This document shows, one piece after another, positions 34,794-42,943 of a stretch of DNA of 46,857 nucleotides (the first letter of the stretch is position 1; each line of letters begins with the position of its first letter). The translations under genes were made by a program, and so were the position numbers. A model generated the notes under the pieces. The model had not been told where the DNA came from. It saw only the letters and a program-made list of their open reading frames with translations, and did not search any database. Source of the DNA: Actinomycetota bacterium (GTDB lineage: Bacteria > Actinomycetota > Geothermincolia > Geothermincolales > RBG-13-55-18); assembly GCA_028697145.1 (NCBI GenBank), contig JAQVFR010000019.1, positions 13,546 to 60,402 of the forward strand, given 5' to 3'.

Positions 34794-35942
34794 TTATTCC
34801 ACCGTCACGCTCTCGGGGAGCTTCTTGGTGAGGATGTCTGCGGCTTCCTCCACCATCTCCTCCAGCACCTGGCTGGCGGGCTTGATCTCCTTGATGATGC
34901 CCGATATCTGCCCGGCGAAACCGCCGATGTACTCGTCCTTCTCGGCCTTGATGAACGGGCTGAGCAGTGCCGAGGCGACGAGCATCTGCAGGGGGAAGGG
35001 CAGGGGCTGCAGCCCGGACTCCTCCCACATGGCCATGAACTGGCTGTAGATGGAGCGCAGGGTCTTGCCGGTGAACATGGTGCTTACGCGGGTGTCCTCG
35101 TCGGAGGCCTCCACTATATGGCGCTTGATGGCGTCCGGGGCGCCCCCCTCGTTGGTGGCGAGGAAGCGCGTCCCCACCCATACGCCCACGCATCCCATGG
35201 CCAGCGCCGCCGCCAGGCCGCGGCCGTCGCCTATGCCGCCGGCCGCCAGCACCGGAACGGGATAGGCGGCATCGATGCATCCGGGGACAAGGGCCATGGT
35301 CCCGATCCTGCCGGTGTGGCCTCCCGCTTCGTGTCCCTGGGCCACCAGGAGGTCGATGCCGGAGTCCGCCATGCGCTTGGCGTTCTTGATGTTGCCGGTT
35401 ATGGCCAGCACCTTTATGCCGGCGGCGTGGGCGTCCTCCACCATGAAACCGGGGTTACCCAGACCCGCGGCGAAGAGGGGTATCTTCTCCTCGATGCATA
35501 CCTTCACCGCCTCGTTGGGCATGGTGGCCGTGGAGTTCATCTTCACCATGATCTCGACATCCGGCAGGTTGAGGTCCTTTTTCGCCTTGGCTATGAAGTC
35601 CTGGTGTGACTGGGGGAGGCTCTTGAGCAAATCGTCCAGGGGCACCTCGCCCGGCCCCCCGGTATCCGGGAGCTCTGTGAGGTTCTTGGGCAGCAGCAGG
35701 TCGACCCCGAAGGGCTTGTCCGTGCGTGACCTGATCTCGTGGATGGCGTCGCGCATCTCGTCGATGGAGTAACCGCTGGCCCCCAGCACTCCCATTCCGC
35801 CGGCCTCGGATACCGACACCACAAGGTCCACCGGTGCACCGGTCTCCTCGCCCAGCAGGTTAGGCCCCATACCCGCGCTGAGTATGGGATACTCGATGCC
35901 CAGCATGTCGCACAGCTTGGTCCTGAGAACTCTCTTGGCCAT
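34794..35942 (-). CDS. Nitronate monooxygenase / FabK-like FMN enzyme
   Basis: 382-residue TIM-barrel flavoprotein of the 2-nitropropane dioxygenase/FabK family. Markers: 'YPILSAGMGPN' at the N-terminus, GHEAGGHTGRIG near residue 200 containing the His (HEAGGH) used by nitronate monooxygenases, and 'AGGIGDGRGLAAALAMGCVGVWVGTRFLAT'-type phosphate-binding block near 235 (GGIGDGRGLAAALAMG). Start ATG 35942 with AGGGG six bases upstream. Enoyl-ACP reductase (FabK) is the alternative; lack of fab neighbours favours the monooxygenase-like group. Confidence 0.88.
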   Translation of the reverse strand: MAKRVLRTKLCDMLGIEYPILSAGMGPNLLGEETGAPVDLVVSVSEAGGMGVLGASGYSIDEMRDAIHEIRSRTDKPFGVDLLLPKNLTELPDTGGPGEVPLDDLLKSLPQSHQDFIAKAKKDLNLPDVEIMVKMNSTATMPNEAVKVCIEEKIPLFAAGLGNPGFMVEDAHAAGIKVLAITGNIKNAKRMADSGIDLLVAQGHEAGGHTGRIGTMALVPGCIDAAYPVPVLAAGGIGDGRGLAAALAMGCVGVWVGTRFLATNEGGAPDAIKRHIVEASDEDTRVSTMFTGKTLRSIYSQFMAMWEESGLQPLPFPLQMLVASALLSPFIKAEKDEYIGGFAGQISGIIKEIKPASQVLEEMVEEAADILTKKLPESVTVE

Positions 35943-36175
35943 GACTTTCCCCTTTCGATCGAAAAACAAGGATCGCACCGCAGCAGAAGCGCGCTCCGCA
36001 GGTCCCTCCCACGCGTTTGTTCCACCTCATTATAATCCCGGATCAACCCTACCTGAAGTAAATATTGGACGCGCCCGGCCGGCAGCGACACGGAAGAGAC
36101 CCGTGGTGCGCCAGCCGGATGGTAAAATAAATGTCATCAGCGCGTTGATATGGAAAATATCGGCTAAGGTTGTGA

Positions 36176-37087
36176 TCATCGATCGCTCTAGAGAACGCGG
36201 TAGAAAGAGCAAGAAACGCCATCTCCAGGCTGCGCCGTCTGTTATCCGGGGTATGGAAGGACTTCTCGGACGATAACGGTCCGCAGGCCGCCGCCGCCTT
36301 TTCCTTCTACTGCTTCCTCTCCATCATAGCGCTCCTGATATTCTCGGGGGCTGTCCTGGGAGTGCTCCTGAAAGGAGATACAGATCTCCTGCAGAGGATC
36401 ATAGACTATATCGCGGAGAAAGCCCCGGGGCTGTCGAACACAGTCTCGGATGCCCTCAACTCCTCTATAGACCTGAGGGGAGTGCTGGGCGTCGCCGGTT
36501 TCCTGGGCCTGCTCTACAGCGGCACCAAGGTCATGGACTCACTCCAGATCTGGCTGAACGGCATTTGGGGCGCCGAGAAGCCCGGGTACCTCAGGAAGAA
36601 GGCCAGGAGCCTCCTGTCGCTCCTGGCGCTTGGTTTGATCGGCATGGTGGGAGTGGGCATGCACGTCACCTTCATGCTGCTGAGCGAGCGCTTGAAGTGG
36701 CTCAACGTCTTCGCGGGCATACTGGTGTTCCTCATCACCTCGCTCGTGCTCTTTGCGGCCCTCTCTTTTATCTTCTCTTACGCGGTCGAGGACAAGCTGG
36801 GCTTCAGGAGGGTGTGGAGGGGCGCTCTCTTCGTGGCCCTGCTGGCGAACCCCATACAGATGCTCCTCATCTGGTACTACACGAACATGGGGAATTTCTC
36901 CGCCATTTACGGCTCCTTCGCCGGTGTGGTGCTGACGGTGATCGTCATCTACTACTTCGGCTATATCATCTTTCTCGGGGCGGAGCTCAACCGCTTCCTG
37001 GACAGGACGTCAGGAAGGGAGGAAGCGGACGAAGGGGAGGCGGCGCCATGCGGCGACGGCGGTGTTCCTCCATCCTTGCATGGATGA
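36176..37087 (+). CDS. YihY/BrkB family membrane protein, start codon unresolved
   Basis: About 300-residue integral membrane protein of the YihY/virulence factor BrkB family, six helices. The N-terminal family block is readable as 'VWKDFSDDNGPQAAAAFSFY' near 36254-36313, followed by 'GVLGVAGFLGLLYSGTKVMD' and 'YYFGYIIFLGAELNRF' near the end. The first in-frame GTG is at 36362, which would remove 62 residues including the conserved start. Upstream the frame is open only to TGA 36173-36175 and has no ATG, GTG or TTG. Either a non-standard start (for instance ATC 36182) is used, or an upstream frameshift or base error hides the real one. Coordinates give the open frame, not a proven start. Confidence 0.75.
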   Translation, partial: SSIALENAVERARNAISRLRRLLSGVWKDFSDDNGPQAAAAFSFYCFLSIIALLIFSGAVLGVLLKGDTDLLQRIIDYIAEKAPGLSNTVSDALNSSIDLRGVLGVAGFLGLLYSGTKVMDSLQIWLNGIWGAEKPGYLRKKARSLLSLLALGLIGMVGVGMHVTFMLLSERLKWLNVFAGILVFLITSLVLFAALSFIFSYAVEDKLGFRRVWRGALFVALLANPIQMLLIWYYTNMGNFSAIYGSFAGVVLTVIVIYYFGYIIFLGAELNRFLDRTSGREEADEGEAAPCGDGGVPPSLHG

Positions 37088-37167
37088 GACACCCCCCTGC
37101 TGGCTCCGCCCTCCATCTGCGAGCCGGAAAACAGGATGGGTCCGGATATGATCCCCGGAAAAGCGGC

Positions 37168-38976
37168 CTAGCTGCGCTTGCGGCGCGAACTTCTCAGTCG
37201 CAGCGTGCCGGCCGCCGAGACGAGGCCGAGCATAAGGCCCGTGGCCAGCAGCGCGGTGCCGCTTCCCGCCCCGCACAGGGAGATGACCCTGAAACCGTCT
37301 TCCAGCTTTGCCCGCGAGCCGTCTGGGTTGATGACCACCACGTCGTAAGCGCCGGGCTCCACTCCGAAGAATCCCACCGTGCAGGTTATCTGCGCAGGCG
37401 AAACCACGTTTACGCCGTAGGCGCTGATTACCTTCCCGTCCATTTCCAGCCGCACCTGTGCCCCGGGCTGAAAGCCCGAGCCTGCCAGGTCGTCTATGGT
37501 CATCGCGAAGCTGTGCTGGTAGGCCTGGTTGGGGGTCACGGAGGTGACGGCCACCTTGTCCAGCCGCAGGATCACCGGGGTCTTGCCGATGGGCAGGCCG
37601 GATAAGATGATGCCCCCGGCCTCGTCGCGGGACACCCCGGGGGTGGGGCTCTCCGCCCCGGAGGCCGGGTCCACGAGCACCGGATCGGCCAGGGAGGGAT
37701 CGGGCACGTAGGCGGTGAGGGTGTCCGTGGCGTCGTCGGCTTTCCAGGCGGCGAGGGCCAGGCCCCCGTCCGGGAGGCGGAAGGCGTGGGCCTCCAGGCC
37801 GGGACTCACGCAGGAGAAGGAGGCCGCGCCGGGGGCGAGGCCGCTGGCGGGCCCGAAGACATCCATGAAGGTGGAGTAGTACCCGTAGGAGGGCTTGGGG
37901 GTGAAGTCCAGCTCGAGCAGGCCGTAGCGGTCCCAGTCGTTGAGCCAGGTGTCCCTTAAGTTGAACCATATCACCCGGTCCACGTCCGTGGTGGCGTAGT
38001 CTATGAGGGTGCGCAGCAGGTAGGCGGCCTGGGTATCCTCGTCCAACCCCGGCGGAGTCTCGGCGCAGGTAGTCCAGCCCACCTCGGTGAGCCAGACCTC
38101 CAGGTCTTTGGTGGTATGCTGGGCGATGAGCCAGTGCGCGAAGGTGACCAGGTAGCGGCACAGGCTCTCCTTGGGCCGCAGCAGGTCCTCCTCGGGTTGG
38201 CCCTCCACCCCGATGGTCTCGGCGTAGGGATGGTATGCGATGGCGTCTATGTATGCGGCCGCCCCGGAGCTGAGGCAGGCGGCGAGGTAGTCCGAGCCCA
38301 GGCCGGCCACCCCTCCCATGACGATGGTGGCTGAAGGATCGGCCGAGCGGATGCGGGGCGAGGCCGCGGCGAGCAGGGCCACGTAGGCGGCCGCGTCCGG
38401 GGCGGGCTGCCAGAAGGCGTCGATGTTCTCCTCGTTCCACACCTCCCAGGCGGATACCCGCCCGCTGTAGCGGGAGGCCACGGTGGATACGTAGTTCTCC
38501 CAGGCCCCTATGTCGGTGGGGGGCCAGTTCCACAGGTTACCCCCGTTGGCCCAGGCGGGAGAGGTGCCCAGGACGCCCAGTAACTTTATCCCCCTCGCCT
38601 CGGCCCCCGCCACCACGCGGTCGGCCTCGGCAAAGTACCATTCCCCCGGGGCGGGCTCCAGGTCGGCCCAGGCGAAGTCGCAGCGCAGCCAGCCCGCGCC
38701 GGCGCCCGCCATGGCGTCCAGCTCCGCCTCGACCGTGGCGGCGCCGAAGAATTTGATGTGGCTGGAGGCGGCGCCGAAGATCTCTCCCACCGTGCCGGGG
38801 GCCGGTACGGCCTCAGCCTCAGCCGTGCCCGGCTGTGCCATGAGCGCGGGGGGGAAAGCGGAGGCGGCGAGGGCCAGCACGGCGAACAGGCATAACGCGT
38901 GAGCCCAGGCGGTCCTGCGAGAGGTATTCATCCTTGATCTACGTCGTCCACCACCTGAAACGATCGCACTCATCAT
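37168..38976 (-). CDS. Secreted glycoside hydrolase (GH39/GH5-like clan A) with IPT/TIG-like domain and C-terminal membrane anchor
   Basis: 602-residue exported protein. A Sec signal (AHALCLFAVLALAASAF...) is followed by a TIM-barrel glycosidase with acid/base in WEVWNEENID and a nucleophile-like Glu in EVWLTEVGWTT, plus WNWPPTDIGAWENYV, all clan GH-A features. After about residue 400 come a beta-rich domain and an IPT/TIG-like module ('VTSVTPNQAYQHSFAMTID', 'AYDVVVINPDG'). The C-terminus ends with Cys-Gly-Ala-Gly-Ser-Gly, a hydrophobic helix and RRKRS, a layout of CTERM sorting signals. ATG 38976 (AGAGGTG upstream) is preferred; ATG 38931 is an alternative that starts directly at the signal peptide. 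Polysaccharide substrate unknown. Confidence 0.85.
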   Translation of the reverse strand: MMSAIVSGGGRRRSRMNTSRRTAWAHALCLFAVLALAASAFPPALMAQPGTAEAEAVPAPGTVGEIFGAASSHIKFFGAATVEAELDAMAGAGAGWLRCDFAWADLEPAPGEWYFAEADRVVAGAEARGIKLLGVLGTSPAWANGGNLWNWPPTDIGAWENYVSTVASRYSGRVSAWEVWNEENIDAFWQPAPDAAAYVALLAAASPRIRSADPSATIVMGGVAGLGSDYLAACLSSGAAAYIDAIAYHPYAETIGVEGQPEEDLLRPKESLCRYLVTFAHWLIAQHTTKDLEVWLTEVGWTTCAETPPGLDEDTQAAYLLRTLIDYATTDVDRVIWFNLRDTWLNDWDRYGLLELDFTPKPSYGYYSTFMDVFGPASGLAPGAASFSCVSPGLEAHAFRLPDGGLALAAWKADDATDTLTAYVPDPSLADPVLVDPASGAESPTPGVSRDEAGGIILSGLPIGKTPVILRLDKVAVTSVTPNQAYQHSFAMTIDDLAGSGFQPGAQVRLEMDGKVISAYGVNVVSPAQITCTVGFFGVEPGAYDVVVINPDGSRAKLEDGFRVISLCGAGSGTALLATGLMLGLVSAAGTLRLRSSRRKRS

Positions 38977-39215
38977 CAGCACCTCTTTTCGCGAGTAGAT
39001 GGTGGGAAAAGGAAGACGACCCTTAAACGTCACCCCTCAAACCCCCATGCCCTTGCCGCCGCGTTTTGTGGGAGGAGAAGCCCACACCGATGCACCCTAC
39101 GTATAAATCAATATATAAAACAATCGGTAACATACGGCAAGGGCGATGCTGTTCAGCGGTATCGGGATTGACGCTGCGCCTTATCCTTCCGCGGCTTTGC
39201 TGTTAGACTAAAGCG
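38977..39215. other. Divergent AT-rich promoter region
   Basis: 239 bases between the divergent glycosidase and deacetylase genes. An AT-rich block (39101-39125, with tataaatcaatatataaaa) probably supplies -10 boxes for both directions. TTGACG at 39169-39174 is a -35-like hexamer without an obvious -10. The deacetylase start has no SD. Confidence 0.35.
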
Positions 39216-41003
39216 ATGAGCCTGGGTAAATGGAAGGCCGGACCGCTTGGCGGGCTTGCGGCAAAGCTCACTTTAACCACGTGCTTCTCCCTGATCTTGC
39301 TCATCTCACCCCTCGCCGCCATTGAACCGGCGCATGCCGCGTGGAGCGGCGGGCACGACGTGATGGGTAGCGGTGGCGCGCGCAGGACCTGGTTCTTCGC
39401 CGAGGGCTGCACGCGCACCGGGTTCGAGGAATGGGTCTGTCTTTTCAATCCCGGCGCGGCGGAGGCCATCGCTACCTGCACCTACATGCTGGGAGATGGG
39501 CAGGTCGTAGCGAGGGACGAGGTCCTGGCGCCGCGGAGCCGCACCACCATAAACGTGGGGGCGGTCGTCCCCGCTGGCAGTGATGTCTCCCTGGCCATCG
39601 AGGCCTCGCAGGATATCGTCGCCGAACGCCCCATGTACTTCCGCTACCAGGGCACCATAACCGGAGGGCACAACGTCATGGGGGCGGAAGCCCCCCGCGA
39701 GGAATGGTTCTTCGCCGAGGGCTGTTCCCGCGAAGGATTCGATACCTGGCTCTGCCTGCAGAACCCCACGGGCGAGGCCGCCGTATGCGACATCAGCTAC
39801 TACTGCGGCGACGGCACGAGCGAGGAGAGGGTGGGCATCGGCCTGGCCCCCAACTCCCGCTCCACCATCCCCGTGCACGAGACCGGCCTGGGCCTGGGGC
39901 GCGCAGGCGACGCCCGCGGCGATTTCTCCATCGCGGTGCGCTCGACCAACTGCGTGCCCGTAGTCGCCGAACGCCCCATGTACTTCCGCTACCAGGGCAC
40001 CATAACCGGAGGGCACAACGTCATGGGGGCGGAAGCCCCCCGCGAGGAATGGTTCTTCGCCGAGGGCTGTTCCCGCGAAGGATTCGATACCTGGCTCTGC
40101 CTGCAGAACCCCACGGGCGAGGCCGCCGTATGCGACATCAGCTACTACTGCGGCGACGGCACGAGCGAGGAGAGGGTGGGCATCGGCCTGGCCCCCAACT
40201 CCCGCTCCACCATCCCCGTGCACGAGACCGGCCTGGGCCTGGGGCGCGCAGGCGACGCCCGCGGCGATTTCTCCATCGCGGTGCGCTCGACCAACTGCGT
40301 GCCCGTAGTCGCAGAGCGTCCCATGTACTTCCGCTACCGCAGCCTGCAGCCGGAATGGATGAGCGTGGACCGCGACGCGCTGGTGCGGTCACTGGGGACG
40401 GGGGAGATAGCGAGCGGCAATACCGCGCAGAAGCGCGTAGCCCTGACCTTCGATGCCGAGCAGGACCGCGCCGCGACCACCGCCATCCTCGACGCACTCA
40501 GGGCCTGCGATGTCCACTGCACCTTCTTCGTGCTGGGCGGATACGCGGACCAGTATCCGGACCTGGTCAAACGCATGGCCGACGAAGGTCACGAGGTGGC
40601 CAGCCACTCCTACAGCCACGCTGACTTCGCAGCTTCTTCGGCGGAAAAGCGCCGGGCCGAGCTGCTTTCAGCGGAGGCCGCCATATCCCGCATAACCGGA
40701 TATTCACCCCGGCCGTATTTCCGTTTTCCTTACGGGTCCAGGAACGCCGCCGCCATTTCGCAGCTCAACTCCATGGGATATATAAGCGTCTACTGGAACG
40801 TAGACCCCTGGGACTGGAAAGGGATAAGCGCGGGAGCCCTCTACTCGCGCATCATGTCCGCGGTGAGGCCGGGAGCCATCGTGGTCATGCACACGGTATA
40901 TGCGTCCCAGAAGGCCGGGGCCCTGCCCGCCGTCATCCGCGACCTGCGCGCCTCCGGCTATGAGCCCGTGACCGTGACCGAGGTCCTCCTGGCGGACGAC
41001 TGA
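39216..41003 (+). CDS. Secreted polysaccharide deacetylase with three N-terminal WFFAEGC-type repeats
   Basis: 595-residue exported protein. The signal peptide (hydrophobic CFSLILLISPLAAI, cleavage near AHA-AW) precedes three copies of a Cys/Trp-rich beta module (WFFAEGC...GFxxWxCLxNP...). The second and third are identical at protein level. The NodB deacetylase domain (about 405-590) keeps the metal and catalytic pattern: Asp in ALTFDAEQD (usual TFDDGP altered), H-S-Y-S-H near 473, RFPYGSRN near 510, DPWDWK near 540 and VVMHTVY near 565. It would act on peptidoglycan or surface glycan, with the repeats as binding or spacer modules (inference). The CDF gene starts one base after its stop. Confidence 0.9.
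   Translation: MSLGKWKAGPLGGLAAKLTLTTCFSLILLISPLAAIEPAHAAWSGGHDVMGSGGARRTWFFAEGCTRTGFEEWVCLFNPGAAEAIATCTYMLGDGQVVARDEVLAPRSRTTINVGAVVPAGSDVSLAIEASQDIVAERPMYFRYQGTITGGHNVMGAEAPREEWFFAEGCSREGFDTWLCLQNPTGEAAVCDISYYCGDGTSEERVGIGLAPNSRSTIPVHETGLGLGRAGDARGDFSIAVRSTNCVPVVAERPMYFRYQGTITGGHNVMGAEAPREEWFFAEGCSREGFDTWLCLQNPTGEAAVCDISYYCGDGTSEERVGIGLAPNSRSTIPVHETGLGLGRAGDARGDFSIAVRSTNCVPVVAERPMYFRYRSLQPEWMSVDRDALVRSLGTGEIASGNTAQKRVALTFDAEQDRAATTAILDALRACDVHCTFFVLGGYADQYPDLVKRMADEGHEVASHSYSHADFAASSAEKRRAELLSAEAAISRITGYSPRPYFRFPYGSRNAAAISQLNSMGYISVYWNVDPWDWKGISAGALYSRIMSAVRPGAIVVMHTVYASQKAGALPAVIRDLRASGYEPVTVTEVLLADD
39633..40322 (+). repeat. Two tandem near-identical 345-bp units
   Basis: Units 39633-39977 and 39978-40322 (115 codons each) match base for base by eye, except for three silent changes near the end of the second (gcc/gca, gaa/gag, cgc/cgt before ATG 40323). 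A third, diverged copy precedes them. Near-complete DNA identity points to a recent duplication or ongoing gene conversion; such units may vary in number. Confidence 0.95.
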
Positions 41004-41004
41004 G

Positions 41005-42009
41005 ATGAAGAGACGAGCCAGCCCCAGAAAGCCCACCCCGTCTCACGATCACGACCACACCCACGGCGTTACCGACCCCGTCATCCTCTCCACGGAGCGG
41101 GGGATAAGGGCGGTGAAGTGGTCACTGCTCGCCCTCCTGGTCACGGGCGCCATCCAGGTGGCGGTGGTGCTGCTTTCCGGGAGCGTCGCGCTCCTCGCCG
41201 ACACCATACATAACTTCGGGGACGCCTTCACCGCCGTGCCGCTGTGGATCGCGTTCCGCCTGGGCCGACGCGAGCCCACCCGGCGTTTCACCTATGGACT
41301 GGGCAGGCTGGAGGACCTGGCGGGAGTGGCCATCGTGATCATCATCCTGGGGAGCGCGGCCTTTGCCGCCTACGAGTCCGTGAACCGCATCCTCAACCCC
41401 CGGGACTTGAGCAACCTCTGGGTGGTGGCGCTAGCGGCCGTGGTAGGTTTTGCCGGCAACGAAGCGGTGGCCATCTTCCGTATCAGGGTAGGGAAGGAGA
41501 TCGGCAGCGCCGCGCTGGTCGCGGACGGCTACCACGCGCGCGTGGACGGCCTCACCAGCCTGGCCGTCCTGGCCGGGGCCATCGGGGTGTGGCTCGGGTT
41601 TCCCCTGGCGGACCCCATCGTTGGCCTGGTCATCACCGCGGCCATCCTGCGCATCGTCTGGCAGTCGGGCAAGGCCGTCTTCACCCGGCTCCTGGACGGC
41701 GTCGACCCGGAGGTGACGGGCGAGATAGCCCATGCCGTCTCGCACGTCACCGGCGTGCGGGAGGTCACGGGGGTACGCGTGCGGTGGCTGGGCCACCGCC
41801 TGCATGCCGAGCTGAACCTCAGCGTCCGCGCGGACCTCTCGGTCGAGGAAGGACACGATATTGCCGTGGAAGCGCGCCACCAGCTCCTGCACCACCTCAA
41901 ATACCTCTCGGATGCCACAATCCACGTGGACCCCGAGCACGCCTCCGGGGGCGAGTACCACTGCATAGGCGGTCACGAGCACGACGATTATCCCTTGCAT
42001 TCACACTGA
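41005..42009 (+). CDS. Cation diffusion facilitator (CDF/ZnT) metal transporter
   Basis: 334-residue CDF exporter with a His-rich start (SHDHDHTHG), six membrane helices and a C-terminal cytoplasmic domain. Metal-site motifs: 'LLADTIHNFGDAF' (H-x3-D in helix II) and 'ADGYHARVDGLTS' (the second H-x3-D in helix V). The tail ends in a His-rich run (GHEHDDYPLHSH). The start ATG follows the deacetylase stop by one base, indicating translational coupling. Zn, Fe, Co or Mn export; metal specificity not resolved. Confidence 0.93.
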   Translation: MKRRASPRKPTPSHDHDHTHGVTDPVILSTERGIRAVKWSLLALLVTGAIQVAVVLLSGSVALLADTIHNFGDAFTAVPLWIAFRLGRREPTRRFTYGLGRLEDLAGVAIVIIILGSAAFAAYESVNRILNPRDLSNLWVVALAAVVGFAGNEAVAIFRIRVGKEIGSAALVADGYHARVDGLTSLAVLAGAIGVWLGFPLADPIVGLVITAAILRIVWQSGKAVFTRLLDGVDPEVTGEIAHAVSHVTGVREVTGVRVRWLGHRLHAELNLSVRADLSVEEGHDIAVEARHQLLHHLKYLSDATIHVDPEHASGGEYHCIGGHEHDDYPLHSH

Positions 42010-42101
42010 GGGGCTCCGCTCGCGAAACGCGGGCTTTCACGGTGCATGCCTCAGGCACGAGGCGAGGCTTGACCCCAGTGCCTCAGGTCTGACCCATATC
42101 A

Positions 42102-42131
42102 TTTACCATTATATGTTATTATGTTTATATA
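42102..42131 (+). promoter_or_regulatory. Candidate promoter of hsp20
   Basis: TTTACC (42102-42107) and TATATA (42126-42131) are 18 bases apart in a strongly AT-rich block. A start near 42138 would leave a leader of about 165 bases that begins just before the long inverted repeat. No CIRCE or HAIR (HspR) operator was seen. Confidence 0.45.
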
Positions 42132-42150
42132 TGGTTGGAGGCGAAGTTTC

Positions 42151-42247
42151 GGCGAAGGGCCGTTGAGCGTCGTCTTAAACAGGACTCGATAACGAGTAGA
42201 ACCTCAGTGGGGACGCAAGGGGAGCCTGAAGACCGCGGCCCTTCGCC
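42151..42247 (+). ncRNA. Structured 5' leader RNA of hsp20 (three-way-junction candidate)
   Basis: GGCGAAGGGCCG (42151-42162) is perfectly complementary to CGGCCCTTCGCC (42236-42247), a 12-pair stem. Inside, GTCTT (42172-42176) pairs with AAGAC (42229-42233) and, after an aaa bulge, CAGG (42180-42183) with CCTG (42225-42228). This encloses hairpin ACTCG-ataa-CGAGT (42184-42197) and a possible CCTC/GGGG hairpin (42202-42222). Closing stem, bulged stem and two inner hairpins make a three-way junction. It could be a thermosensor, riboswitch or stabiliser; the SD is about 43 bases farther and not obviously sequestered. No known class recognised. Confidence 0.6.
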
Positions 42248-42302
42248 GGAACCAGGTAACAATGGCGAAGAATGAGATATCACGTGAAGGGAGGTGTGAG
42301 AG

Positions 42303-42755
42303 ATGGCTATAGTGAGATGGACGAACCCGTTCCTGCCGGCGACGTACCGCGAGTGGTTCCCACGGGGCTTCCTCTTGAGTGACCTGGCCGAGTTCCCGCT
42401 GCGTTCGGAGCACTTCGTGCCGAGGATGGACATATACAGCGAGGACGCGGACGTGATGGTGAAGATGGACCTTCCTGAGTTCAAGGCGGAGGACGTCGAC
42501 GTGAGCGTGGAGGAGTCGTGCCTGACCATCTCGGGCAAGAGCGAACACGAGGAGAAGGTCGAGGAAAAGGACTATTATCGCAGGGAGCGTTATTCCGGCG
42601 CCTTCACTCGCACCGTGCAGCTGCCTCCGGACGTCAAGGAGGAGGACATCTCGGCGGACCTCAAGGACGGGATCCTGGAGGTGCGCATAAAGGGCGCCGC
42701 CGAGAAGGCCTCGGCCGTCACCGGCAAGAAGAAGATAGCGATCTCCTCGTCGTAA
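42303..42755 (+). CDS. Small heat shock protein, Hsp20/alpha-crystallin family
   Basis: 150-residue holdase chaperone. The alpha-crystallin domain spans about residues 38-135: 'PRMDIYSEDADVMVKMDLPE' at its start, 'YYRRERYSGAFTRTVQLPPDV' (about 80-100) and the family's 'ADLKDGILEVRIKG' near 120. The short C-terminus is Lys/Ser-rich. ATG 42303 has GGGAGGTG six bases upstream. A small overlapping reading frame (ATG 42262 to TAG 42312, 16 codons) runs through its start and could couple translation. A strong terminator follows at 42784. Confidence 0.95.
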   Translation: MAIVRWTNPFLPATYREWFPRGFLLSDLAEFPLRSEHFVPRMDIYSEDADVMVKMDLPEFKAEDVDVSVEESCLTISGKSEHEEKVEEKDYYRRERYSGAFTRTVQLPPDVKEEDISADLKDGILEVRIKGAAEKASAVTGKKKIAISSS

Positions 42756-42783
42756 CGGCAGGCGCCGCCAGGCGAGACAGTTG

Positions 42784-42823
42784 ACGCGGGCTTTCCTGCG
42801 GAAGGCCCGCGTTTTCTTTCTTT
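42784..42823 (+). terminator. Rho-independent terminator of hsp20
   Basis: ACGCGGGCTTTCC (42784-42796), loop TGC, GGAAGGCCCGCGT (42800-42812) form a 13-pair stem with one wobble, followed by TTTTCTTTCTTT up to 42823. The clearest intrinsic terminator in the window; it ends the hsp20 transcript. Confidence 0.9.
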
Positions 42824-42943
42824 AACCCCTCGCTCCCGGCGCATATCGCCGGCTTTCGGGGGCATGGAGGCGCGGGAATCGCGGGCCTCACCCGTATTTA
42901 AAAGGCAGTGAAGGTCGCGGTTCGGGCGGGAGGGGATGCCGAC

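Noticed and set aside
42209-42218. GGGGACGCAA in the hsp20 leader, reminiscent of the cyclic-di-GMP-I riboswitch core
   Set aside because: The rest of the aptamer (GCC/GGCCUAAACC region, second arm with its receptor) is absent and the surrounding pairing is different.
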